64,000 nucleotides of DNA from Ophiura sarsii (Eukaryota; Echinodermata; Ophiuroidea; Amphilepidida; Ophiuridae), in contig CM069455.1 in assembly GCA_035610835.1 (NCBI GenBank), positions 50,820,639 through 50,884,638 on the forward strand, read 5' to 3'. The position numbers and the translations under genes are program-made. Shown piece after piece: positions 55,480 through 64,000 of the stretch. The notes beneath the pieces were generated by a model. It had not been told where the DNA came from and made no database searches. It was given only the letters and a program-made list of their open reading frames with translations. Every line of letters starts with the position of its first letter. Within the stretch, counting starts at the first letter, position 1.

Positions 55480-56003
55480 TGAATCTGAAAACATTTTAGG
55501 GAAAGTGGTAAAAGACACTAAGCCCAACTAATATAAAATGTTCTTCAGTCTGGATACACATTTAAGGGAAAGTGGTAAAAAACACTAAGCCCAACCAATT
55601 TAAAATGTTCTTCATTTTGATAAACATTTCAGGGAAAATGTTAAAACACACTAAGCCCAACCAATTTAAAATGTTCTCAATTTTCTGGCAAAACATGTCA
55701 GGGAAAGTGGTAAAAAAACACTAAGCCCAACTAAGTGAAATATTCTGAAAAACATTTCAGGGAAAGTGGTAAAAAACACTAAGCCCATCCAAGTGAAATG
55801 TTCAAATACTCTGAAAACATTTTAGGGAAAGTGGTAAAAGACACTAAGCCCAACTAGTTTAAAATGTTCTTCATTCTGGATACACATTTTAGGGAAAGTG
55901 GTAAAAAACACTAAGCCCAATTAATTTAAAATGTTCGAAATTCTGATAAAACATTTTAGGGAAAGTGGTAAAAAACACTAAGCTCAACTAATTTAAAATG
56001 TTA
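55480..56003 (+). repeat. About 67-bp tandem repeat, eight copies
   Basis: Unit ACATTTTAGGGAAAGTGGTA, AAAAACACTAAGCCCAACTA, ATTTAAAATGTTCTTCATTC, TG. Length varies 60-73 bp. Confidence 0.9.
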
Positions 56004-57041
56004 AAAATTCTGGAAAATAATGGCGGAATAATAGCCAAGTGTGTCATATTAATATACGGTATATGTTGTACAAAAATATTGATAAATGAAATATGTACCA
56101 CTAAATCTATCCCTTCAATTGTTTCTGGTCAACGAAGTGATAGTGAGGAAATGATCACAGATGTTGTGATAAAAGATGACGTACGTCTCCACACATGATT
56201 GTGACAGTCATAGTTTCAGTGTTGATCAGGGTCATAAGTATACCATTCCAATCTGAATGATTCTGAGATTTACACATGTAGATGCAAAATTGGATTGATT
56301 GACACAGAAACAAGAAGTGACAGAAGTAGTTTACAAGTTGATGAAGTACAATGTACTCATGAATAACATGTCGTAATAAAAAAGACAATTGAATCAGGAC
56401 ATGATGCACATCGATTGGAGTATAGACTCTAAAGTAAACATGATGAATAGCGCTGAATATGTAATCGCTGATTTCAACTGGGATGAATGATAAAAGAACA
56501 ATGGTTTCTTCATCAGCCGGATAAAAGAACAATGGATTCTTCATCAGCCGGATAAAAGAACAATGGTTTCAGCTTTATGAAAGAACAATGGTCTCCGCAA
56601 CAGCTGAATAATGGAATAATGTTTGTTTTTTGTCAGCTGTACGCAGTTAACACCGATAGACACTTTTGAAGTAATAGCTTCACTCTAAACTGCAAGTTGG
56701 CAGTTAAGACCCAATGAAACATTTCCAAGTTATAGTTCCTTCACTCTAAACTGCAAGTTGACAGTTGTTACGCGGATAGAAAGTCGCACCTCATTCAGAT
56801 TATGAGAACACTTCCAGCATCTGTCAGTGATGGACACTATTAACTGTTCCGTGGTTCAACGGTATCATCTTAAGTGATAATGCAACGAGCGAGTACATTA
56901 TTTATTGTACTGTGCAGTGCTTCAATGATATTATTTCGAGTGATATTGCAATGGAAAACTTTACCTGATCGGTATTTCATTGATATCATCATGAGTATTC
57001 CGACAACGAAAGTTTTGTTACACTCCAACTTTCTTTCTTTT
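56004..57041 (+). other. Unassigned sequence with small tandem repeats, upstream of an LTR
   Basis: Three copies of about 36 bp (AAAAGAACAATGGTTTCTTC and TCAGCCGGAT) at 56,490-56,600, and a two-copy repeat with CACTCTAAACTGCAAGTTG at 56,690 and 56,750. It could be the non-coding 3' interior of an LTR element, because a polypurine tract follows. Confidence 0.4.
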
Positions 57042-57435
57042 AAAGGGGGAGATGTGATGAATCCCTATTTATTATGATCACTGACTGGATACTGCCCCCT
57101 ACAGTCCGAAGATGAAAGGCTGTGCTAGACTAGGGACAGCTTGTGATTAGGCAGGAGAATCAATGGCAGCCACCATGTTAACACGCACATGTGGTAGCTA
57201 AAGAAGAAACAACAGCTTCCGTCGCAAAATGACGTTTACTTCTGCTCAAACATTAATTTATACAAACTACCAATGAACGGTAACTGGTATAAACAGGCCT
57301 GCAACGCAGAATGCTAGCACTACTAATGGAACATTTCCCCAAATGCATGCAATAATAAGCTTACTCAGTCTTAGGCCAAGTCCGGTCATTCATTACCTGA
57401 TTGATATAATCTTGGAATGAGAAGAATACTCTACT
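57042..57435 (+). mobile_element. Polypurine tract and LTR, first part
   Basis: AAAGGGGGAGA at 57,042-57,052 immediately precedes TGTGATGAATCC, the layout of a polypurine tract and the TG start of a 3' LTR (Gypsy-like). The LTR continues to 57,435, where it is split; the rest is at 61,253-61,378. No integrase or RT of this element is visible upstream. Confidence 0.65.
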
Positions 57436-58096
57436 CATTTGATGAGTTTCATGGAATGCAAGGAGAAGTATCATGCTGTGAAAACGAGTCATGTCGTGTT
57501 AAAGGAGTCATGTTCTAAGTTATTTACTTTGACTGGTAATTATGAAAGGAACGAACAGCTGATGACGGATATTTTATTAACAAAAAGAGTCTGTAAATTT
57601 GCCTATGAAAATATAAGGTACCATGTACACTGCCGCGCAAAAGTATTTCTCCCCCTGGAAGCTTGCCAGTTATCACTGTGTTGTCGACAAAGTATTAAAC
57701 CATCAGACCCAATAACCATTTCATTGTGTTCATTGTACATTTTATACCAATAAATTCATGTTTCCTATTCAGATTCGTGATCTAAAAGCATCGGGCAAGT
57801 CAAAATTCCAATGTAAAATTGCCGTAGTAAATCACCTCATGAATATCAATTAGCTCATTATCGGCAGTGTAACGCTATGGGCATTTTGAACTGAGATCAA
57901 CTGGTGATGGAAAACTCCATGTGCAGACTTTTATAAATGATAATTGGCATGTGCAGTTTATTGGAATACCTTCAAAAGGAACCATTCCAGCTTTAAAAAG
58001 TTATTTTTGTGACGACGGTGTATGTTTTTTGCAGATTCATCTTTATTTAAGGCACATCTAAAATTATTGTCAATACAATCGGGCTGAAATAACATA

Positions 58097-58410
58097 CAGC
58101 GTGTTTTTACTGAAGAAAAAAAACAGGCATATGACTGCTAACGGATTAAAATCCCCCAGTAAAAACACACCACCACCGGCATTTGCCCGCTCATACCGGT
58201 TTATTTCTCCTGGATTTTAGATCACCTGACAATTAAATGCAAACAGATGTGTATGACCTTTCGCAGGCATTTATTATAATGAGGTCAGCGGCAGCCGGCA
58301 AGTTTGTTTATCGAACTGCAATAAAAACACGTCTCTCACACGAGCAACCGGCTTTTATCCTGCTTTTTATAAGACGGGTAAAAGCCGGTTTGCTTAATAA
58401 AAACACGCTG
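58097..58410. mobile_element. MITE with CAGCGTGTTTTTA ends, short form (314 bp)
   Basis: Begins CAGCGTGTTTTTACTG and ends TAATAAAAACACGCTG. It shares with its neighbour the AACAGGCATATGACTGCTAA and GGTCAGCGGCAGCCGGCAAG segments but lacks about 170 bp of the middle, so it is an internal-deletion derivative. Confidence 0.8.
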
Positions 58411-58413
58411 ATA

Positions 58414-58897
58414 CAGCGTGTTTTTACTGAAGAAAAAAAGCAGGCATATGACTGCTAACGGATTAAAATCCCCCAGTAAAAACACACCACCACCGGCATT
58501 TGCCCGCTCATACCGGTTTTTTTCTCCTGGATTTTAGATGCCTTTTATCCTTCGAAACCAAGGATAATAGCGGTTGAAACCGGTTAGGAAAAGCAGTCTT
58601 TCGTCAGTATAAACACGCACGGTTCCAGCTCAGCGCGTTTGCCGATGGTAAGCGGAAATGGGTATAGTCATGTAAATGTCGTACGGCAGACGCCATTTTG
58701 CTACTGTCAATACCACAATGCATCGCGAGTGACCTGCTTACGACCTTTCACTGGCATTTATTATAATGAGGTCAGCGGCAGCCGGCAAGTTTGTTTATCG
58801 TACTGCAATAAAAACACGTCTCTTACACGAGCAACCGGCTTTTATCCTGCTTTTTATAAGACGGGTAAAAGCCGGTTTGCTTAATAAAAACACGCTG
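58414..58897. mobile_element. MITE with CAGCGTGTTTTTA ends, long form (484 bp)
   Basis: Same ends as the copy at 58,097-58,410; the two are separated by only ATA. The extra middle part includes CCTTCGAAACCAAGGATAAT and a CGGTTGAAACCGG inverted motif. Non-coding. Confidence 0.8.
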
Positions 58898-60030
58898 ATG
58901 GAGAACCAGCAACTTACAAAGTGTGCATGCACGTAGTTCGTTGACCTATTTGCTCCAGTGACGTAACAAACCACGTTATCAATAGAATGATTCAAAGCAG
59001 TAGAGTTTCCCTCTATTTCATCTTCACAAAGGACCGCTCAATAAACAACATACCAAGACATAATAAATCCTTTTTTCTACTATGCCACCGTCTCTTCTCA
59101 ATCCCAAACAATAGGGAGCTACACAAACCTATTCAAATCAGATGAATAGGATACTTTTATATCGTGTCCAACCTCTAACAGTACTTATTTACAGTCAATG
59201 GGTCCCCGGTGCTTTTTTAACATGCCGAATTTGCGCTATTACAGCCCGATATGATTTGGTTTTAAAAAGATGAATTTCTGCCAAAAACATAGATCGACGT
59301 CAGAAAAATAACTTGATATAGCTGGAATGGTTCCTTCTAAAGGTATTCCAATAAACTGCGCATGCCAATTATCATTTATACATTTCTGCACATGGAGTTT
59401 TCCATCACCTTTTGATCTCAGTTGAAAATTCTCATAGCGTTACACTGCCGATAATGAGCTAATTGATATTCATGAGGTGCAGCTACAGCGATTTTACATT
59501 GGAATTTTGACTTGCTCGATAAAATCATGAATTGCAATGCTTTTAAATCATGAATCTGAATAGGAAACATGAATTTATTGGTATAAAATGTACAATAAAC
59601 ACAATTAAATGGTCATTGGGTCTGATGGTTTAATACTTTGTCGATAACACAGTGATAACTGGCAAGCTTCCAGGGGGAGAAATACTTTTGCGCGGCAGTG
59701 TATAATCGGTTTCAGCAAATGTGTTACCTCTTGCATATTGGGGGAGGTGCAGGGTTGATTTGATGGGATGTACTGGTTGTAAATTGTTATTTGCCACGTT
59801 AATACCCAGTTTAATCTTCTTAAATAATGCGCTAGAGTAACCAATAATCAACGTCTTTATGAAAGATAAAAGCTCATAAAATTACTCAGAATGTTACGTC
59901 ATGGTTACTTTAACAGGTGAGTATTAGGCCAAATACATATTTCAGTGTGTTACTTATGGAAAAAGGCACTCAAGTTGATGTTATTCCCTTGGCCTATGTA
60001 ATCATGTAGGATTACTAAAATCATGTTTTA

Positions 60031-60286
60031 GGTGAAATTAAACATCATGTTGCAAAGCACAACAAAACTTTTAACATCAATGACATTCAAAAAATATTCG
60101 ATAAGGCATTGGGAAAAGTATCCCATCAGACTGGAAACATGTGTCGGCACGTCAGGGAAATTAAAAATTCGTAAAAAAGATCACATCTGTAATATTGTCA
60201 TTCCACAAATTATCATCAAATTATTTGAGGATTCAGACCACGACGCAGATTCATCGAATCAAATCAAATTGGTGATAAGCGTATAA
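60031..60286 (+). pseudogene. Possible DDE-transposase C-terminal fragment
   Basis: One frame reads AKHNKTFNINDIQKIFDKAL and CRHVREI up to about 60,165; the +1 frame continues KIRKKDHICNIVIPQIIIKL and FEDSDHDAD. One frameshift would join them. The pattern (aromatic-x-I/V-x-D-I helix, H-V-x-K/R-I, an acidic SDxD tail) is like the C-terminus of some animal DDE transposase-derived proteins. This is from memory and not certain. Confidence 0.35.
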
Positions 60287-60355
60287 TAACATGTTTAATA
60301 TTGTAGGCCAAATTTAAAATGTGCGTGCAACCATGCATGATACATCCATGGTGTA

Positions 60356-60465
60356 CAGTCATCAAAAAAGTAACTATACAGGTAATAATTGGGCTTCTCT
60401 AAAAATATGTATCCTACCTAAAAAATCCCATGTATTACCTGTATAGTTACTTTTTTTGATTACTG
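60356..60465. mobile_element. 110-bp Tc1/mariner-type MITE
   Basis: CAGT(C/A)ATCAAAAAAGTAAC, then TATACAGGTAATA: about 33-bp inverted repeats with TA on both sides (60,354-60,355; 60,466-60,467). The whole element is nearly a hairpin. Confidence 0.8.
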
Positions 60466-60548
60466 TATATAGTTTTCCTTTCTGGCCTGTTTCAGGATCG
60501 AAGTTATATTGATTTATTCGGGAAGCAGTTTACTATCTCTCCCGAAGT

Positions 60549-60770
60549 GTGGACAGGCGCAAAACTTTTAATGATTTTAATGAGGAAACACATTTGCTGA
60601 AACCGATTATAATACCAAATGCGAAGCAGTACTGGGAAGGAAAGGCTCAATTTGATATTGATTTGTCACGGCCAATTAATGACTGGAAGGAAGTGTACTC
60701 ATTAGCTTTAAAATGCTGTATGGACTCATACAATGTATACAAGATATTTCCAGTTTCGATATATTCATAA
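60549..60770 (+). other. Unassigned coding-like fragment
   Basis: Reads FNEETHLLKPIIIPNAKQYW and SRPINDWKEVYSLALKCCMD. Composition looks coding, but I recognise no family. About 30 bp of it (60,581-60,610) recur inverted at 59,701-59,730, just outside the Tc1-type element. A short frame at 60,904-61,086 (TEKSEKVIAERNNRM) may belong to the same relic. Confidence 0.25.
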
Positions 60771-61252
60771 TATTCTACCAACAAACTATTTTTTGTTTAG
60801 AATTGGTTTAAAAAAAACTTATATATGTAGTTTCTGCAAAGCGTTTTATTTATAGATGCAGAGTTGAAGAAAAGACACTATTAGTATTTATGTCTTTAAA
60901 GCATTGGTGAAAATGACTGAAAAATCAGAGAAAGTTATTGCAGAAAGGAATAATAGAATGGCATCCCATAACAAAAGATGGGGGATATTTTTTCATAATA
61001 TTGTTTTCATAATGTTTTCTTTAAATAAAAATAGCATTATGTGCCTATATAATAGTAAAACTTTGTCAGGCATTCGTGGCGTCTGAATGTTGATGCAGGG
61101 TCTGTATTTGATGTATTTTTTGTAGTGTTATTTTTACATTTTTGTATTTTGTTAATTTATTGTTGTATGTCATACAATAAAAAAAGTCCCTATAAACGGG
61201 CTGGAAAGAGAAAAAAGATTAAAAAAAGAAAAAAGAAGAAGAATACTCTACT

Positions 61253-61378
61253 TATTCCAGGAAATGATTATTGTTTAATAATGACTATTTATTTGTATCT
61301 TTAGCGTGAATAAACCTTACACTTGTTTTGATATAGTTAAAGCCAGACACATTTGTTGTTGTGTATATTTTGGTTACA
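61253..61378 (+). mobile_element. LTR, second part
   Basis: Continues the LTR after the insertion. It contains GCGTGAATAAACC (polyadenylation signal) and ends in TTGGTTACA, the CA expected at an LTR end. Joined to the first part, the LTR would be about 509 bp with TG...CA ends. Confidence 0.6.
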
Positions 61379-61429
61379 CCTTTGAGTCAATGAACCCTAT
61401 TATGATGATCTACCACATCGGGGTTTGCC

Positions 61430-61622
61430 CATCAGTCCGAAGTCCCATCAGTCCGAAGGCCCGCTAGTCCGAATCGGTTTTTTTTATAAAACGGCCCGCT
61501 AGTCCGAAGGCCCGTCAGTCCGATTTTTTTATTATTTTTTAAACGGCCCGCTAGTCCGAAGGCCCGTCAGTCCGAAGAAAAAATAAAAACGTCCCGTCAG
61601 TCCGAAGCACCGCTAGTCCGAA
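61430..61622 (+). repeat. GGCCCGYYAGTCCGAA irregular tandem array
   Basis: About nine copies of (A/C)GTCCGA, mostly as pairs CCCGTCAGTCCGAA and GGCCCGCTAGTCCGAA, separated by A/T runs. It begins about 50 bp after the LTR end. Confidence 0.85.
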
Positions 61623-62431
61623 AAAACAGGGGGGTACTCCCCCCAATAATATCAGTGGGTATTTGCAAAAAGTAGGTTTTCTCTTAATATACAAACAATC
61701 GGTACACGAAATATAAAGGAGAGAAGGACTATGCACCCATGTTAAGGTAGATCGACCTTGTTCAATTGTGATATAACAGGAGATCGGAACATGAGATTGC
61801 TAGGTAAGCTTCGACCTTGGTCATTATTGTGCTCAAATAGCAGACGACCGGAACAGAAGTAATAGGTATTCCGACCTTGATCAATTCATATTATGGATAT
61901 ACAGATAATATAGAATGCGATCGTAACACCGTGTCTAGTATACAGGTGCCCGAAGCGTTCTGTCATTCCAATGATATCTCCATCACGTTTTTTCTTTAAT
62001 ACGGTCTGTCTCGTTATAACGCATTACAGGTGTTTCCCGTAGTAGGTATCTACCCATTGTTCTACAAAGTCGTTTGTAAGCGATTGGGGGAGATCGTGAA
62101 TGCTTACCCTTATCCCCCGTTTCTTTCTCATGCCGTTCTCAGTGCTGTAATCTTGTACTGCATAAGACCGGATCTTAACGGTAATCATATCAAGTGCTAG
62201 GACTATTGCTTTGGCTTGCTTGGTTGCCATCGTTACAATCCAAAGACTGGTGTCGGACACATAAATGACTTACGTGAAGTCCTCTTCAGCGATCTCAGCA
62301 TACCGAAAAGTAGGCGGGGCAATGGGCAAATATATCTAGCCAAAAGACCCCCGTGAGGTCCCAGCAAAGGTCGAAACGCCGATTAATAAGTTATGATCAA
62401 CGTAACACATTTGTGTGAGTAGTTAGTCAAC
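61623..62431. other. Unassigned sequence upstream of a first exon
   Basis: Irregular repeats of GACCTTG(A/G)TCAATT-like sequence and GATCGGAAC-like sequence at about 61,750-61,890. A minus-strand frame at 62,024-62,260 (RKKRGIRVSIHDLPQSL and NDFVEQWVDTYYGK) might be a LINE ORF1 relic; I cannot confirm it. A promoter for the exon at 62,432 would lie here, but no TATA box is distinctive. Confidence 0.35.
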
Positions 62432-62534
62432 ATGGAGGCAACAATAATTTCACCAGGCTTTACACTTTCGATGCTTCTTTCTATACAATTGATCCTGAGT
62501 GGGGTGTGTTTCAGCACCGTGGAGTCAGCAACAG
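62432..62534 (+). CDS. First coding exon of a secreted or membrane protein (signal peptide)
   Basis: ATG at 62,432 in a favourable context (caacATGG) opens MEATIISPGFTLSMLLSIQL, continuing ILSGVCFSTVESAT: a hydrophobic core with a small-residue region suited to signal-peptidase cleavage. A strong donor (ACAG|gtgagt) follows at phase 1, the phase common after signal-peptide exons in genes built of extracellular modules. No matching downstream exon is visible before 64,000, so the family is unknown. Confidence 0.6.
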
Positions 62535-63243
62535 GTGAGTATCAGAAAGAAATGTACCGTGTATTTTAAATACCTAGAAAATACAAAATGATTATTGTTT
62601 TAAATTTAAACACCTGCAATATGAAGGTGAACCTGTTTCCTATAGTATATGTTATTTTCATTGACATATCTTTTTTTGTTCTCGTGTGGCAAGACATAAT
62701 CGAAAATCGATGAAAAACGTGTTTTCAATTTCAATCAATCCTCTCTACCACTACCCCCAACATTTCAAACAATGTAGCCCACACCACATAAGCAATATTC
62801 AAAATTCCCGCCAAAGAAAGGAAAGTTAAAACCACTCAAGCAGAACAAATCCCGGTTTATTTGCGGATTAAAAATCAAAATGTATCTCCAAATTTCACCC
62901 AGAAAAGTATGCAAATAATAAATAGTTCAGTGATGTGAAAAGATGAGATATGGCGACCAAAAATAAACCCTGTCCTATGGACGGATTTATATCTCAGGTA
63001 GGGTTAGTAATTTCACAGATTTTTTAAATTGATCATTTCGACTAAAATTGAAATCTACCATCTTTACCAGAAAGTCTGTATTTTCCATCAGAAATGTCCG
63101 ATTTTCAAAATTTAAAATTCTTATGAAAGCTTGGCGTTTGCACGAGATATATATGAAAACAATTTGAACAATATCAATCGAATTCATACCGTAATAAATC
63201 ATATTGCCTCGGTACTGTTCATTCTGATACACCCTGTATCGAG
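62535..63243 (+). other. Intron-like sequence, nothing recognised
   Basis: AT-rich, without an evident exon, TIR or repeat. Confidence 0.4.
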
Positions 63244-63335
63244 CACTTTCCGCTCGGCTATTGGTTCATTTACCATAATTATATAAAACAGATTTTTCAG
63301 AAACCTTTCTCAACTTTCAAAGTCTATCTCAAGAA
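63244..63335 (+). mobile_element. Partial CACTTTCCACGCG-family MITE
   Basis: CACTTTCCGCTCGGCTATT, then AACAGATTTTTCAGAAACCT and CAAAGTCTATCTCAA, matching the left half of the complete element at 34,078-34,298. The right end is absent. Confidence 0.6.
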
Positions 63336-63354
63336 TGGGCAATAGTATTTTAGT

Positions 63355-63450
63355 GAAATGGGTCGAAATAGGTCGAAATGGATCGAAATGGGTCGAAATG
63401 AGTCAAAAGGAGTCGAAATTAATCAAAATTAGTTGAAACGAATCGAAATA
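63355..63450 (+). repeat. GGGTCGAAAT minisatellite
   Basis: About nine degenerate 10-11-bp copies of GGGTCGAAAT / AGTCGAAAT. Confidence 0.85.
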
Positions 63451-63518
63451 CGTTTGTAATGCGCACAAGCATCGCTCATTTCTTAAAAAGAAAGGTTATA
63501 AAAGCCAAAAATATGCTA

Positions 63519-63680
63519 CAATCTCGGCCAGTATTGTTGGAACACTTTTATACGTGTCTTTAAAAACTCCCAGATTGTCTCCTCGAGTGACAAATGTCAA
63601 ACTTGACATTTGTCACTCGAGGAGACAATCTCGGCCAATATTGTTGGAACACTTTTATACGTGTGTTTAAAAACTCCCCC
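63519..63680. repeat. Direct repeat pair around a perfect 29-bp-arm hairpin
   Basis: The direct repeats begin ACAATCTCGGCCA and contain TATTGTTGGAACACTTTTAT (63,519-63,572 and 63,624-63,680). Between them is an exact inverted repeat, arms 63,572-63,600 and 63,603-63,631, separated by only two bases. 63,681-64,000 shows nothing further. Confidence 0.9.
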
Positions 63681-64000
63681 TCTCCCCCTGGATCAATGTT
63701 GAAACGTGATTTTTGAGTTACGGGATACTGGAAGGGGTCAACATTGCCTAGTGGGGTGGGGGGAGTTATTCATGTTGAGGAAAGGCTTCAAGCTTTCCGT
63801 CAAAGACAGCAATGTTTCGATAGTGTACATTTTGCGCAAACAGGAACGCATGAAAGCGTAATTATTACATGGATGTTCCAACTAATTTAATTATGGCCGC
63901 GATTGTAGTTATCGCCGCGTACTTTCGTAGCAGAAATTGCTAAACGGAGCTCGTAGGATAAGGATGGGCGGTATATCGGTACGGTTTCATTTTAATATAG

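Larger units (their letters stand above)
57628..59700. mobile_element. Tc1/mariner-type element with about 467-bp TIRs
   Basis: Both ends start CACTGCCGCGCAAAAGTATT, with TA at 57,626-57,627 and 59,701-59,702. The arms match through TCGGGCTG(A/T)AATA (57,628-58,094 and about 59,234-59,700), with indels. The right arm is about 10 percent diverged from the left by eye. No transposase ORF. The left inner boundary is interrupted by two MITEs. Confidence 0.85.
57436..61236 (+). mobile_element. A-tailed insertion in the LTR with 16-bp target duplication
   Basis: AGAAGAATACTCTACT occurs at 57,420-57,435 and 61,237-61,252. The insert ends with CATACAATAAAAAAAG and then an A-rich tail (61,209-61,234). 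A long target duplication and an A tail mark LINE-type retroposition. Removing the nested Tc1-type element and the small MITE leaves about 1.6 kb. Coding-like pieces lie at 57,439-57,625, 60,031-60,286 and 60,549-60,770. The source transcript is unknown. Confidence 0.55.

Overview
This window is nuclear DNA of an invertebrate animal. The AT-rich, intron-containing coding sequence, the adhesion-type G-protein-coupled receptor gene and the repeat mix (Penelope-like, CR1/L2-like and RTE-like retroelements, many TA- and TTAA-flanked inverted-repeat elements, tRNA-like copies) fit a marine deuterostome such as an echinoderm or hemichordate. The species is inference only; no rRNA or mitochondrial marker is present.

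Layout. 1-2052: the 3' end of a LINE, whose A-run directly abuts a 5'-truncated, frame-broken Penelope-like element. 2309-13664 (+): the one clearly recognisable host gene, a compact adhesion GPCR spread over about nine exons (GAIN domain, GPS cleavage motif, seven transmembrane helices, short tail). Its introns hold a tRNA-Thr-like sequence, a palindromic GTATCG array, a 1.1-kb Tc1/mariner-type element and a 2.4-kb TTAA-flanked element with a hAT-like piece inside. One apparent 1-base lesion lies in the GAIN region, and a 497-bp MITE with a TAA target duplication sits exactly at the stop codon. 14.2-24.3 kb: G- and C-rich minisatellites, several MITEs, and a 3.1-kb TIR element with G-run termini that carries a CR1/L2-like LINE with an intact reverse transcriptase ORF. 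24.5-25.9 kb (-): a pair of related exon-like segments, one with both splice signals and one with a lost donor.

27.4-43.1 kb is dominated by three tandem arrays with different unit sizes (about 255-290 bp, 468 bp and 103 bp), all rich in GCTAAT/TTAGC words. The 103-bp array runs 8.4 kb (about 80 units) and contains a tandemly duplicated higher-order block of about 2,145 bp. 43.3-56 kb: more MITEs, 54-bp, 41-bp and about 67-bp tandem repeats, a LINE tail inserted in a minisatellite with an 8-bp target duplication, and a scrambled LINE mosaic. 57.0-61.4 kb: an LTR interrupted by an A-tailed insert, which holds a Tc1-type element, which holds two back-to-back MITEs. 62,432-62,534 (+): a likely signal-peptide first exon of a second secreted or membrane gene whose remainder lies outside the window.

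There is no operon, CRISPR array or bacterial system here. The receptor, the 62.4-kb exon and possibly the 25.8-kb exon are the host-gene content; the rest is mobile DNA and satellites.
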